Origin: Macquaria australasica | Lineage: Eukaryota; Chordata; Actinopteri; Centrarchiformes; Percichthyidae | Assembly (NCBI GenBank): GCA_005408345.1 | Contig: SEMN01000150.1 | Coordinates: forward strand, 868,001 to 932,000 | Direction: 5' to 3' | DNA length: 64,000 bases | Shown: in pieces, positions 13,005 through 24,631 of the stretch | Position numbering within the stretch: position 1 is the first letter of the stretch | How the letters are laid out: each line of letters opens with the position of its first letter | Program-made: the position numbers and the translations under genes | Notes under the pieces: generated by a model | The model's database searches: none | What the model was told of the DNA's origin: nothing | What the model saw: the letters and a program-made list of their open reading frames with translations, nothing else

Positions 13005-14755
13005 CATATAGTTTCTCAGGGTTTAGAGACTGTTCTTCATCACTCTTGCATTGGAAAATATTAGCAGATATTGTGCCCTTAACCCATCCCTAAGACCCTG
13101 CTACACTGTGGCCCTGTGTACATAAGCTGGATTAGAGGCTCTGACACAAACATAAGCACAGATGCATGCCTTTAGTTTTACATATTTGAGCGGCACAGCT
13201 GGATATGTGGCCCAAGTGAAATGGGATAAGATTTTTACTCTCTCCTCAATTCCAAGGTTTTTTATGTTCGCGTGGGTTGCTCATCCCTGTAAAGCCTTAC
13301 AAGAAGGAGGCAATTGTTTTCCTCGTGAACATGCTCTGCTAAAGAAAAGTCTGTCCATCCTGGATTCACATTCATACAGGTTTAAATTGCCTGATAGTCT
13401 GACAACATCCCGTCCATACAGATGTGTGTGTATAACCCCATAGAGGCGTCACTGTGCAAAGCACGGCCACTGAAAGCAATTCAGTCCGCTTGTATATGCT
13501 GCCAGTGGGACTACACTGCATTCATTCATCCGTCTCACCCCTCCCTCGCCCTGCCTCTCCCACCTGCTTCCCTCACTCCTTTCCTCCGACCTCCTCATTT
13601 TCCCCTGATGACAACACCTACACATGATTAATGATAATCCATGCTGGCCATTGGCTGCGATTTGGGAGCATTTTATATGAGAGGCAGCAGGGGGAATTTT
13701 CACTCACTCTTTCTCTGTTCCCAGTAGTGTCTTTTAGTCAACTGACTCCAGCTTACTGAGGAAAAAGACACCAGAGGGAGCCAAGATAAAAGACACTTCG
13801 GAGAGGAGAAAACCAGTGAGCCCACATTCCCTGCTACTAATAGCACTATTTTGAAGAAAAATCAGCTCCAAGCATGAGTAGGAGGAGGCAGACGAGGTCG
13901 GTGGTTATAAATGTCATCATGTGGAGAAATATGATTCTTTTTATTTGGTTTTGGCCTAGTTTAAAAATCCTAAACTTATCTTCTGAAGAGGTGAATGGGC
14001 ATGAACAGTAGGCAGGCGCGGTTCATGGGATGTCAATTCTGGTAAATTTAGTCTCTTAAAACACCTTTATATAAAGAAAAGGAAGTATTATGCAATCATA
14101 AAGAAAGAAAAGCAGACAGAGGAGTGGTGTTAATGTGTGTGTTTTTAGGGCCCTCTAGTGGTCAGGTCTGCATGCACTTTGACTTTTACCAAGGGTTGTA
14201 TATTGGTGGCACAGAAATGAAAAAAAAAAATAAAAGGTTAATTTACATTTTCACAGATGAATATTATGGTGATTTGAAAGTATTTGTTATTATAAGTGGT
14301 ATCTAAAGCTCACCTGGTAGACAAAGGAAAATAAAATTATGTTTCGGTGATGGATCTTTGTCATAAGGCATCACAATCACAATGAAACACATCTTTAATT
14401 TAAATCTTTTCCATCACTTAACCCATCAATAATTGACTTTTTTCTTGTTTGGTAATTTCTTGGCCTTATATTGTTTTGTTTGGGTCTTTATTTGATATTT
14501 GCAGAAACAAATGTTTCCACTATTTTTACACCTGTCTTCTTCATATGTGCATTTAGATATTGGCCACATGTTCTATAACATTACATTATTTATTTGAAAG
14601 TTTTTGCTCAAAATATTGACTGTTATTTTGTGCAACATTACTTCATATTTCTTTAATAGGAATTGATTCTGTTGTTCTTGTCTTTATTAGCAGATGTACT
14701 GACTTGTTGTTGTCTGATCTGCCCCCCTCCCCCCTTTTCTAAACTTTTCTTGTTG
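11806..14755. other. Non-coding, nothing distinctive
   Basis: No convincing exon. A GA microsatellite lies at 12967-12999 and pyrimidine-rich stretches at 12720-12830 and 13540-13610. Frames of 60-99 codons here are not splice-bounded and match nothing I recognise. Confidence 0.45.
12967..12999. repeat. (AG)n microsatellite
   Basis: Uninterrupted AG tract of about 16 repeats. Confidence 0.95.
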
Positions 14756-14756
14756 A

Positions 14757-15076
14757 TTAGGGCTGCAACTAACAATCCTTTACATTCATATTTCATATTT
14801 CAATTAACTGATTAATAGTTTGGTCTGTAAATGGTCAGCAAATTATGAAAAATGCCCATCCCAAGTTCCCAGAGCCCCTTGTGACATTTTCAGATGTCTT
14901 GTTTTGTCTGATCAACAGTCCAAAGATACTCAGTTTACTATAATAAAATATTCACATTTGAGAAACTGGAACGCTGCCATTTCTGCTTAAAAGCTGCTCA
15001 AATGATACATAGATTATCAAAACAGTTGCCAATTAATTTTCTGTAGATTGTCTGTTGTCGTTGATTGATAAATTGC
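14757..15076 (+). repeat. hAT-like miniature repeat, family A copy
   Basis: Starts AGGGCTGCAACTAACAAT and carries the family landmarks: GGTCTGTAAATGGTCAGC, a CCCAGAGCCC block, GATGTCTTGTTTTGTCTGA, CAACAGTCCAAAGATACTCA, and a late ATTATCAAAACAGTTGCCAA. It has no coding capacity. Similarity to the other copies at 22974, 31640 and 43383 was judged by eye. Confidence 0.75.
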
Positions 15077-16165
15077 GTATTTTCATTGGTATTCTACAGA
15101 TTTTGACACATTACATTGTTTCTCTCATTTTAAGGCTGTTTTTTTAATCAGTTGCTGGCGTGTTAATTCAGGTGTCAGGTGTTTGTTGTTACAGCCTGTG
15201 GCTTTAGTATAAAGATGTTTTGGTTCACATTGTGAATTTGATGCATGATGAAGGTCCATGGCCAAAACGTGTCTCTAGTGAATTCAATGCTGACCGTTTG
15301 CAGGGCCTTTTTCTTTCAAAGTATTTGATATGAAAAGGAGTCCAGATGCCGTCTCCATTCTTTCAACCAGACCATGTCAGATGGTTGTCTAATGAATAAC
15401 AGCCAAATAAAAGAGTGAGAGCAGCATCAAACAGGGTGATGAGGTGGATATCCTTCTGTTCATTGTCATCAGCATTCCTCACACTTCCTACAAGATTGGT
15501 ACAAACAGTGATGTGCATTCAGGTTGTACTATGTGTATAACACCACTTAGTGTCACTGTGTCCTCACATTTTAGTTGCGTTAGTGGCATAAGGGTGAAGT
15601 GAGGACATCTAGTCCTCCTCCACTCTCCTGAGTAAGCTTCCTCTGGGACATGATGGGCGACTCAGTAGTTCACCGCAGCCTCGAGCTCGTTCTCTTGTTT
15701 TCTGTCTTCGCTGATCCATAATGACACTTAAAGATCTCACATCATCATCTCGCATGGGAAGGTGTCGTAACACTTTCAGGTATAGAAACTAAAAGCTAAT
15801 TTACAAACAAAAGCACCTAGATGTCAATTCCAAAGACTTATGAAAGACTTAGAAACAGGTGCAATGTGCTGGGAGTTTTTCAGTGCTTCTGCAACTTTAG
15901 TGATCAATATCTTATCCTTTAAGTATTCTATGCCACATTGGACACTGTGATGCAATGTCAGCATAGTCTGTGATACTGTTGACACTAGAGTCTACTGTAC
16001 AACTCAATAATTCATTACTGGTTGACAAGACAGAAATGTATGTCACATTGCCCCAGGCCTGACCACACAGTTTCAATTTGTATGTACAGTTTTGTAATCC
16101 ATTTGCACAGTTTAATAATCCTGTCCAGCAATTTGTGCATGGATTTACACCTCAGAGAGTTTTTT
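15077..16165. other. Non-coding, nothing distinctive
   Basis: No exon, island or inverted-repeat element recognised. Confidence 0.4.
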
Positions 16166-16169
16166 TCAT

Positions 16170-16545
16170 TTAACTTAAAAAATGTGTGTTTCCTGTTTTA
16201 TTTTGTAATTCTTACCTGTCTGGTCTGTTCACTTCCTGCCCTCGTGTCTCTGATTACCACACCTGCTCCACATTACTCACCTGCCCCTGATTAGCCACAT
16301 CCCTATATATACCAGTGCCCTTCCTTTGTTCTCTTGTCGATTCATACTGTTTGTTAGACTGCTTGCCATGTGCCTTGTTTCTGTTCTCTTGTCTGTCTAC
16401 CTACCTGTACCTCACGTAAGCTTAGTTTTTTGTGTTCAAGAAATCATCGAGCTGCTCCTGTCTGCCTGTGCAGTCTGCATTTGGTTCCTTTTCCTTGCCG
16501 TCTGAACTACTCAGCGTAACAAACTGTTTTAATTGATTCCTCTTA
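16170..16545 (+). repeat. LTR-like retrotransposon remnant
   Basis: CTGATTACCACACCTGCTCC and CTCACCTGCCCCTGATTAGC are followed by a TATA-like CTATATATACC and then by CT/GT-rich text. This order resembles the U3-TATA-U5 layout of teleost gypsy-type LTRs. No TG...CA ends or target duplication could be fixed, so the limits are approximate and the call is tentative. The 90-codon frame at 16022-16294 lies partly in it. Confidence 0.35.
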
Positions 16546-16800
16546 ACTTTCAAACAGTTGCACTCTTGAAAGGTTAATAGAGGGGATTGTTCACGGCCTA
16601 GTTCTGGTTGATCTTAATGGGTGTAAATGCAGACATCTATTATTCAGCCTATAACAATTATAACTGTGCTGTTTGATATAACCTCAGGCTACCTATGATA
16701 GCTGCATCACCATCCAGAGGAGTTAAGTGGATGGTGATGCAACTATATCTAACAATAATATAAAAAATAGATTAAAGGATTTCAAAGATTGATTTTTAAA

Positions 16801-17520
16801 ATGCTTAAAGCTGGGGTAGGCAAAATCTGTGCAACCTAGGCAAAACCTTCCGCCTCTCTCTACCTCGTATCACTCCACTAAGCCCCCTCCAACCAAACCC
16901 ACAACTTCGACATGCAGCAGAAGGAGTCGGTTCCCCTGTGAAACCGTATCCCTTGTAGGGCTCGCTCTCCACGGCGTGAGCCTCACCGAGACCGCGGCCC
17001 CTCCCGCTGTGACTTGTCTTCTCAAAGACACCCCTCCAGCGCTTCGCGGCCGCAGAGCAGAGCGCCCCAGGCTTCAGAGGTAGCTGTAACGCCGTCCAGC
17101 AGCGAGAAGAGAGGCTAGTACACCACACACGCCACTGTCCCCCGTCAAAAGTTATTCCCCAGTGTTTGTCATCATGCCTCTTTGCTGTTATGAGCGCCAT
17201 GGCATTGAATGAGCCTGGAGCTCCATGTGGAGCCGGGACGTGTTGTTTTGTACTATACACTGCTGCAGGCAAAGGAGGTTTTGAAATTTATCACATGTTG
17301 CAGGATTTTTGGCAGGATTTTCCACCTCTCAATCAGGCTTTCACCGTCTGAAGGGACGTGTACACACATCTACTCTTGTAGCTTAGCTAATACAGACGCG
17401 CCGTCTCTCTGAAATAACCTGTGATAGGCTAAAGGCTACCGGTACGGGCTAGATTTTATGAAGCCTGAAAACAGCCAAGGGGGAGGGGCGGGGCTGAAGT
17501 AGAGGTTTGAAATTCAATCT
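16801..17520. repeat. GC-rich dispersed element, tentative
   Basis: An unusually CpG-rich block opens with AAAGCTGGGGTAGGCAAA, a sequence I recognise as the start of a common percomorph dispersed element. It ends near GGGGAGGGGCGGGGCTGAAG. Overlapping frames on both strands (155 codons minus at 16805-17272, 84 plus at 16829-17083) reflect the GC content. A genuine CpG island is the alternative. Confidence 0.4.
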
Positions 17521-20500
17521 TGTTGTTAATGTTAACATGTTTTGTATATTGGTGAAAGTGATACCTTTATTATCCTAATCTTTTTATTTCTGCTTCTCTC
17601 ATGGTAAAACACTATTTTCTAGATTCAGAAAATAGCACACTGAAATTCAGTCATGTCTCTTTGTGAAATATGTGTTGCCGGAAGCTTGGTGATGTACAGT
17701 AGTGACTACTTTGGCTCTCAGTTGCTAACAGTTGATTCAAGGGAATGTATTTGTACCATCCACTCCTGTCTCACAACTGACCAAACCATGCCACGTCTCT
17801 TTTGTGGAGCAGTTTATACTCTGGCAGGGCAGGGTATTTTAAATTGGATGGTGAAACACAGCTAATCTGAAAGGTAAACACATCCTTGAAATAATTTACC
17901 AACTATATCATGTTCCAACCTTTGAAGCTGCCACGAATATCAATTTTGTAATTTTTTTTTGCATCAGTTGGATGGAAGTCATAAGAAGGAAGGCCATTTC
18001 AGGAAAACAAAAATTGCAAAATGTAGCATTACTCTACATGCTGTATATATCTGCTGACAATGTGAGTCCTAGAAGATTGCTGATACTTAAGTAAATTGCA
18101 GTACATTAAATTTAAAGATGTGAAATGATAAACGAATAAAATTCCAGTTTCTGTAGGTTTACTCTGGTTCATCAGGGATTTGAGAACATTTTGAAATACA
18201 AATGGGTCAGGTGCATACTTTCTTAAAATAGGTCCTTCATCTGCTGAGCAAGTTGATTAGGTGAAAGTTGGTATATTAAAATGATTAGGTATTCTAAAAT
18301 GTTGATGTTCTTCCAGGTTACGGAGGGGAGAGCTCCTCTACTGCATCAAGGTTTCCTGAAGCTCATTAAACAGGCACCTGTGTGACATGCGGGACACGCA
18401 GATATATGGTGCAGTGGTTAGCACTGTCTGATGACAGCTTTCTCTCTATATTGCTCCCTCAGCACTGTCAAGATGAATTACCCTTGGTCAACAGCATGAA
18501 TTTACACGTAAAGGTTTAACCCCACGTGAAAGCACAAATGTATTTCACCTCCACAAGCAAAGTCACTGATTGCTGCCGTTCCATTTAAATGAACTAATTT
18601 CAGCTTGAAATTTCATTGTTATAAATGCTGGTGTGACTGGGCTCTAACACTCAAAAACCTGAGAAACCCAAACCTTTGACTCAAAACTGACCCTGTGTGC
18701 ACTGATTCAGGTAAATATTTGAAATGCCCAACACTGTAGATGTCTCCAAACAATCCAACCATCAAAATTTTACAGAATCAGCTGATGCAACACGTTGCAT
18801 TGTGTCAAAATGGCACTTTATAGAAGGAACGGAGGGAGAATGATAGAGAGTACAGGGGGTGTTGTGAATCCTTATGCAGGGTTATGTTCTCTCTGAACTG
18901 TAGCTGCACTTCAAACACTCATCTTTCTCCAGTAAACACACATCAGCCAGCAGCTCCCCCTCCCAGACAGCTTACAGAAATAGCATCAGTATTGTATGGG
19001 ACTGGGAGGTGCCACTGTGCACCGTTTTATCTGAAACTACAGTATGTGGGTATTACCATGGAAACTGCAGAGGACTGTCCAAATTACTGCCAAAGAGCCA
19101 GGATACAGAGAAATTAAAATACATCCAGTTTGCTGTGGAAGCTAGTGGTTCCAGCCTTTCAACAACTAAGTCTTTGTTTTGACTCTTTTTCTCCCCATGA
19201 GAAGCAAAGCAAATGCACTAGAAATTTGCCGCTAGGTGTTTTTCTTTGGGTACAATAAAGCTTCCTGATTTGACTTTAAAAGAACTGTGTCCTGATAAGC
19301 ATTGCAAGTGCTTATAATGGGCTACTGTGTTAAAAAGATGCCTACTGTATGTCATGAAATGCTCTTCTTAGTCTAGAGCTGCTGTGTTTTTACAGTGTAC
19401 TGCGCTCTAGGGCCAATGAACTTCATTGACCTCATTGAGAGAATGGCATGTTAAAAAGCTCAAATCCCTGTTGTGTGATTTCCTGTTGCTCTGTGGGAGA
19501 AAAGCACTTGGGTCAAAGTTTGTTTCCTTACACAACAAGGAATAATAATAATAATAATAATAGCCTAATGATAACAATAATAATAATAAGAAGGCATTCA
19601 TCTCAGATTTTACAAAACACTTAACATTCAAACATTGCTTGTAAGATAACGGAAAACTCAACTAACGCTGACAATTAAAATGACAGACCACCTCTTTATA
19701 TAAATGATGTCATTATTTTCTAACCGTAGAGGGGCGGGGACCTTGTAACGGTTAAATCCTCTCAGCCAATAGCGTTCAGGCGCTGGAATCTCAAACGGCT
19801 CCACGGAAGCCGCTTGAGATCGCTGCATTCACGTGAGGTCGGGAATTTTCCACTCACAAATTTAGTGCTCTGAAGGAAGAATGCGGTATGCATCTGACCT
19901 TCTGTCCCAAATGTATACTCTTGTATACCAATACCAATCATTTGTTTTTCAATATGCATGGCACCTGTAAAATCACAAATAGCAAGTCCTTCAATTCATG
20001 AGTGTGGTATGGTCTATTTTTGTCCCAGGGTGCTACACAGAACAGGAATGCAGGAGCCTTTCGCAGATGAAAAAAATTAGTTGAAACAGCTCACAAAAAT
20101 AAGAAATAACTGATTCTTAGAAAGACACTCTCATTGTGCAAAACATGCACACACACACGCATCTTTTTTGTCTAGGTGCTCAGTCCAAAAAACTGTAATG
20201 ATTTATGCCTATCAAGGACTTGCAACACTCTTAAATGCTCCCTTAGACATTTCTATTTAATTACATTAGAAAAGGTACAACATTTTGAACCCAGTTTGGC
20301 TCTTGGCAGTGCCAGAGTAGCAGTTTGACATCAGTATCGGTGTAAAGCAGTAGCCACAGTAATTTCTTGTATACTACCTGCTAACATAGGTGCACCGTCA
20401 CAATTGGTACATGTGTATAATTCATGGTATTACAAAGTAGAATGGTTTTGTTCGATACCAAGAAACCCTTTTGCTAAATATAGTAATCCTATCATACATT

Positions 20501-20864
20501 TTAAGGAAATATAAAACATATGAGAGCCAAACATAGCTTTGTGTGTGTGTGTTTATTACTGACACCATATGAGCTTAGAAAAAAAACACAAAGTACATAA
20601 ACTTATTTTAAACAAGCATTCGTCATTTGTCAATAGATCTGGTGTGATATTCAGTATGACGTGTTTGAGGGGAAAACTGGCAGAGGCATGTAAGTCATGT
20701 CAAAAACGTTGACAACAATAAGATACTGCACAAAAAAACTTCTTTGCTTGTAAATTCTTAAAATGTGCGTTTTATTCCTTATAACAATACCAACGCAGCA
20801 CAAAGATGCAAAATTGTTGCATTATTTCTTCAAGAAAGTTAATAGCCTATCATCATGGTTACTA
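17521..20864. other. Non-coding, with one promoter-like patch
   Basis: No coding exon recognised. An AAT microsatellite cluster lies at about 19541-19590. At 19725-19860 a GC box (GGGGCGGGG, near 19732), a CCAAT box (near 19765) and several CpGs occur together and may be a promoter. A LINE-tail-like TACAATAAAGCTTCCTGATT occurs near 19250. Confidence 0.4.
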
Positions 20865-20865
20865 T

Positions 20866-21196
20866 GACAGCTGAAACAAGTCATTGATTAGTCGGTCGAC
20901 AGAAAATGAATCAACAACAATCGGATAATCGTTTTAGTCATTTTACAAGCGAAAATATCAAACATTATCTGGTTTCATGTTCTCAAATGTGAGGAATGCA
21001 TATATCTTCTTTGTGATGATAGCAAATTGAATATATTTGGATTCTGGGCTTTTGGTAGGATAAAACAAGGTATGTGAATAAGTTATTTCGGGCTTAGGGA
21101 AATTATAATGGGCATTTTCACTATTTTTTGACATATACAAAACAAGTAATCGATTAATCGAAAAAATAGTTCGCAGATTGGTTAGTTGCAGCCCTC
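20866..21196 (-). repeat. hAT-like miniature repeat, family A copy
   Basis: A reverse-orientation copy that ends GTTAGTTGCAGCCCTCT and begins GACAGCTGAAACA. Internal landmarks are TAATCGATTAATCG and the reverse complement of the CTCACATTTGAGAA block. It lies directly upstream of the CpG-rich patch at 21241-21560. Confidence 0.75.
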
Positions 21197-21240
21197 TGCT
21201 GAGCATCCGAGTAAAACGATTGGGAAATTGTAAATTTAAT

Positions 21241-21560
21241 TTTCCGAGGGGACGGTGAATGCAGCATTATGGGAGTGTCTTGTGAGTATCGGTTTGGCCG
21301 CTCACCCTGATTACAGCTGCTTCAAGGGAAGGGCGACAGCAGGAGGGGAACACGCAGGTCTTTGGCATTTAAAAGCACACTGTGAGAAAGGTAAGAGAAC
21401 AAATTGTCCTTGTGTTACTTTAATTTCTTTTTGCAAACGTCGAAGAGCACCTCGAGTTAGTAAAGCGAGTTTGAGGTTCGCAGGAAAACTAGTGAAACGA
21501 CCACCGCTCCCAGAAGACACGTTGATGAGCCGAGATGCCAGCAGCAGCTCGGCGAGTTGA
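21241..21560 (+). promoter_or_regulatory. Candidate 5' end (first exon) of rhoc
   Basis: A locally CpG-rich patch contains a near-consensus plus-strand splice donor, GAGAAAG|GTAAGAG, at 21390/21391. Rho GTPase genes of the RhoA/RhoC type carry an untranslated first exon spliced to the exon with the ATG. The rhoc coding exon at 34551 is preceded directly by a splice acceptor, so an upstream 5' exon must exist. This patch is the best-placed candidate and would imply a 13-kb first intron. The 6.25-6.85 kb patch is the alternative. Confidence 0.3.
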
Positions 21561-22973
21561 AACCTGTTACTTGTTTAGAAGTTTTCCAGCGGAATGGCTC
21601 AAGTGTTTCGACGTTTGGTGGATAGAAATGTAAAAGGAAAGTATCATAAACTGGGGACACTCCCGTTTGTTCTCTCCAGCCATATCTTGTCGGAGATATG
21701 GTTCTTATCAGCATTCCTAGCGCACAAACCCAGCCCTGTCTCTACACATAATATACTTCGTTACGTAATTTAATTACACAGACTTCAGCTGCGGAGGCAG
21801 GCACAGCCGATCTGTACACGCTGTAAAAAGTTTATCTCCTGTTTCTCTTTGGAAACCTGTTTGGCCAGTAAACAGGAACTAGTGGAGAGGAATTCTTGGA
21901 AAGCAAAAAAAAAAAATAATAATAAAAAAATCGAAACACTTTAAGGCTGCCGAGGGAGTGACCTTTTATTTTGCTTATGTTGTCAAAAAGTCTGTCCTAC
22001 TCGCCTGTTCTGAAAAACAGTTAAAACAGTAGTCTGTCCCGAGGAAATTCCTGTCTCTCCGAGTCACCACACCCTTGTTGTGCTGCTCGGCTTCTGTAGC
22101 GCAGACCCTCATATCACACACAGGCTTGTTCCCTTGTCTTAGCTTGTTCCTCGTAACAAAACTACCGCCGTGATCTGGCGTGAACCAAAGCGAAACCTGC
22201 AAAACTCTGTCATACATCAACTGGACTACTCCCATTTATGTTTCTACGCTGACACGCGCACACGCACAGGCTACACGGGATGTTAAAGGACAGTCACATA
22301 TACAAGAGAAGAATGCATGAAATATTTATTCCTAGCCTGTATGTGTGAATTCTTGTATTGTAAAGTGTTAGTATTTGTGTGGCTACTACAGGAGAAAGTA
22401 TGATGTCATTGTAGCTGAACAGCTGGCTGCTGACCAAGCTGTTTGCAGGTAGTGGACAGAAGTGGAAGTGTTACCCACACACACAACACAACAACACATT
22501 GAACATATCGGTGCCAATGCAGTGGAAGGAGATGTTGTGGAAATCCCCAGTCTAGACTACCTTAGTGTAAAAGCAGAAGTCATGATGTCAGCTGTCGTCA
22601 CCATCACGCTGTGGTTTTGCCTATCACTCTCCAGAGCCGCCCTGTGTGAAGTGGGCTGCAGTAGGGTTGGAAAAGTATATTTGTGGCATTTCCACATACA
22701 AATACTGTAGCTGGGTTGGATATATTAGTATGAGGAAAATAAAAGAGCCCCCCCCCACATACACACACAGAGGAATCCATGCAAAAAATGTAATTAGAGA
22801 AATTAAGTTGAATATCTCTGATCACAGCTTTGACTAATTAAATGTTTTGCAAGGTTTTCCTTCCTATATTTCTCAGTAATGGAACAATATTGTAGGACTC
22901 GTTAAACACAACAAAATATACAGAAAACTATTTAGTAATGTTAATTGATGACCAGCCAGGTCAAAGCAATCGT
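21561..22973. other. Non-coding, modest CpG content
   Basis: No coding exon recognised. CpGs remain moderately frequent to about 22260 and then fall away. Frames at 21975-22235 and 22462-22837 have no family resemblance. Confidence 0.4.
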
Positions 22974-23319
22974 AGGGCTTCAACTAATGATTAGTGGTAT
23001 TTTCATTGCTGATTGATCTGACAAGCATTTCCTCGATTAATCGCGTTTGGTCTATAAAATGTCAGAAGATGGTGAAAAAACAGTTCCCCAGAGCCCAACG
23101 TGTCTTCACATGTCTTGTTTTGTCCAACTAACAGTCCAAAATCCAAATATATTCAGTTTACAGTGATATGAACTAGATAAAAGCAGGGAATCCTCACATT
23201 GTGCAAGCTGGAGCCACAGAGTGATTGGTGTCTTTGCTTGAAAAATGACTTAAAACGATATATTGTTTAACAAAATGGTTACCAATTGGTTTTAAGTAAT
23301 CTATCGTTTCAGCTCTAAA
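22974..23319 (+). repeat. hAT-like miniature repeat, family A copy
   Basis: The most complete copy of family A. It opens AGGGCTTCAACTAATGATTA, continues TTTGGTCTATAAAATGTCAG, CCCAGAGCCCAACG, GTCTTGTTTTGTCCAACTA, and closes CGTTTCAGCTCTA, the approximate inverse of the opening. No transposase frame is present. Confidence 0.8.
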
Positions 23320-23469
23320 CAATAGGTCATTTCACTCATCTAGTAGTTTAAATAACAATGCATCATCATGACAGTGTTTTGAGTACACTTTTCAAATTAA
23401 AGTTTAAACATAGCATTAACCTTCAAGGACAAAGAACAGTATCATATCAATAATTTCAGCTCATCAACT

Positions 23470-23690
23470 TTATAGTTTTGAATCGGGACCCTCGGTATGT
23501 GGATCAAGTAGCTGGTGAGAAATAATGTGGGCAAAATTTAGAAGGCTACAGCTGTAATTTCAGCATGTTACATACATACATACATACATATTTAATTAAC
23601 ATTTAGGTAAATATAAGTATCGCACTTGGTGTCGGACTCGGATCAGGATTGGGGCCAAAAAAAACTTGATCGGGACATCCCTACAAATAT
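23470..23690. repeat. Degenerate transposon remnant with CATA tract
   Basis: A (CATA)n tract lies at about 23572-23590. The final block, TCGGACTCGGATCAGG to TTGATCGGGACATCCCTA, resembles the end of a widespread teleost hAT-type element whose ends read ...GATCGGGACATCCCTA. Limits are approximate. Confidence 0.4.
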
Positions 23691-23814
23691 CCTAAATATC
23701 AAATGAAAATAACAAGACATGGTTTCTCATATTGACATCATGTTGGTGTATCTTCCATCTCTAGCATGTCAGCTCTTATTCTTTTCTTCTTTCTGTATTG
23801 AGGTCATGAAAGAA

Positions 23815-23990
23815 AACAGCTGAATAGCTCAGCAGGTCAGTACGAAAGCCTTGATGGAAAACTCAAAAGCTCCATCTATGCCAGGATCGCTCGAGGCCAT
23901 TTCACCCTGGTGCTGCGCCTCATTTTGTTCCCCTTGGCATGCTCTCTACCACTGACCTACTAGGAGTGTTTTACTTTTCGCCTATGGTAC
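23815..23990 (+). repeat. Possible tRNA-derived SINE fragment
   Basis: GAATAGCTCAGCAGGTCAG resembles a tRNA A box (TAGCTCAGTCGGTAGAG type). About 60 bases later GATCGCTCGAGGCC vaguely resembles a B box. The spacing suits an internal polymerase III promoter, but no cloverleaf or 3' tail could be drawn, so a functional tRNA is unlikely. Confidence 0.25.
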
Positions 23991-24327
23991 GTGCCGGCCC
24001 GAGCTTCAGGGATGGCGAACGTAGGAAGTATGCCTAGTAGTTCTCCCAAGCAAAGAGTTGGGAAGTAGTGCATGGACAGAAGGGGACTGCTCAGACAGCA
24101 GTTTTTCCATCCTTCCAGCTCATGCTCATATTCTATGGAGAGCTGCTGGTTTGTGCGTTGCTAATCTTTAGGTGCTTATCAGCCGAGGTGTTCAAACACA
24201 ATGCTCCGCAAGTATCCTGTCTTAGATTAGTCTGGACAACTTTCCATCAACGGTGATTTCCAAGTAGGCCAGTGTCATTCTGAATTAAACCAATTTGACT
24301 GCAGTTTCTCAGGAAAATGCTGAGTTT

Positions 24328-24625
24328 TATGGAACATTATATCATTCTAAAAGGTGTACTTGAGAACGGGTTTGTATCTGTAACCTTAATTCTGCAAACT
24401 TGTGCATTGAAGTTTGTATCTGTAAGCTTAGTTTTGCAGACTTGTACATTTTGTTTTCTGTCTGCAAACTCCGTTTTGCCAGTCTGTGCATTCAGACACA
24501 GGCTTTTGCCACCGCAATTGTGAAAATGAGTTTGCAAGCCTAAATGTACAAGTTTGCAAAGCTACGGTTACAGATACAAAACCCTGTTTTCAAGTACACC
24601 TTTTAGAATGATATAATATTCCATA
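24328..24625. mobile_element. Miniature element with ~60-bp terminal inverted repeats
   Basis: The left arm (from TATGGAACATTATATCATTC) and right arm (ending GAATGATATAATATTCCATA) are inverted copies over about 60 bases, including the AAAGGTGTACTTGA block. A 6-bp direct repeat GAGTTT flanks both ends (24322-24327 and 24626-24631) and may be the target-site duplication. The interior has further short repeats with AAGTTTGTATCTGTAA. There is no coding capacity, so it is non-autonomous. Confidence 0.85.
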
Positions 24626-24631
24626 GAGTTT

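Noticed and set aside
16805..17272. 155-codon minus-strand frame
   Set aside because: It overlaps other open frames on the opposite strand in a GC-rich dispersed element, with no recognisable protein family.
23815..23990. A functional tRNA gene
   Set aside because: Only A-box-like text is convincing; no acceptor stem or anticodon arm could be paired.
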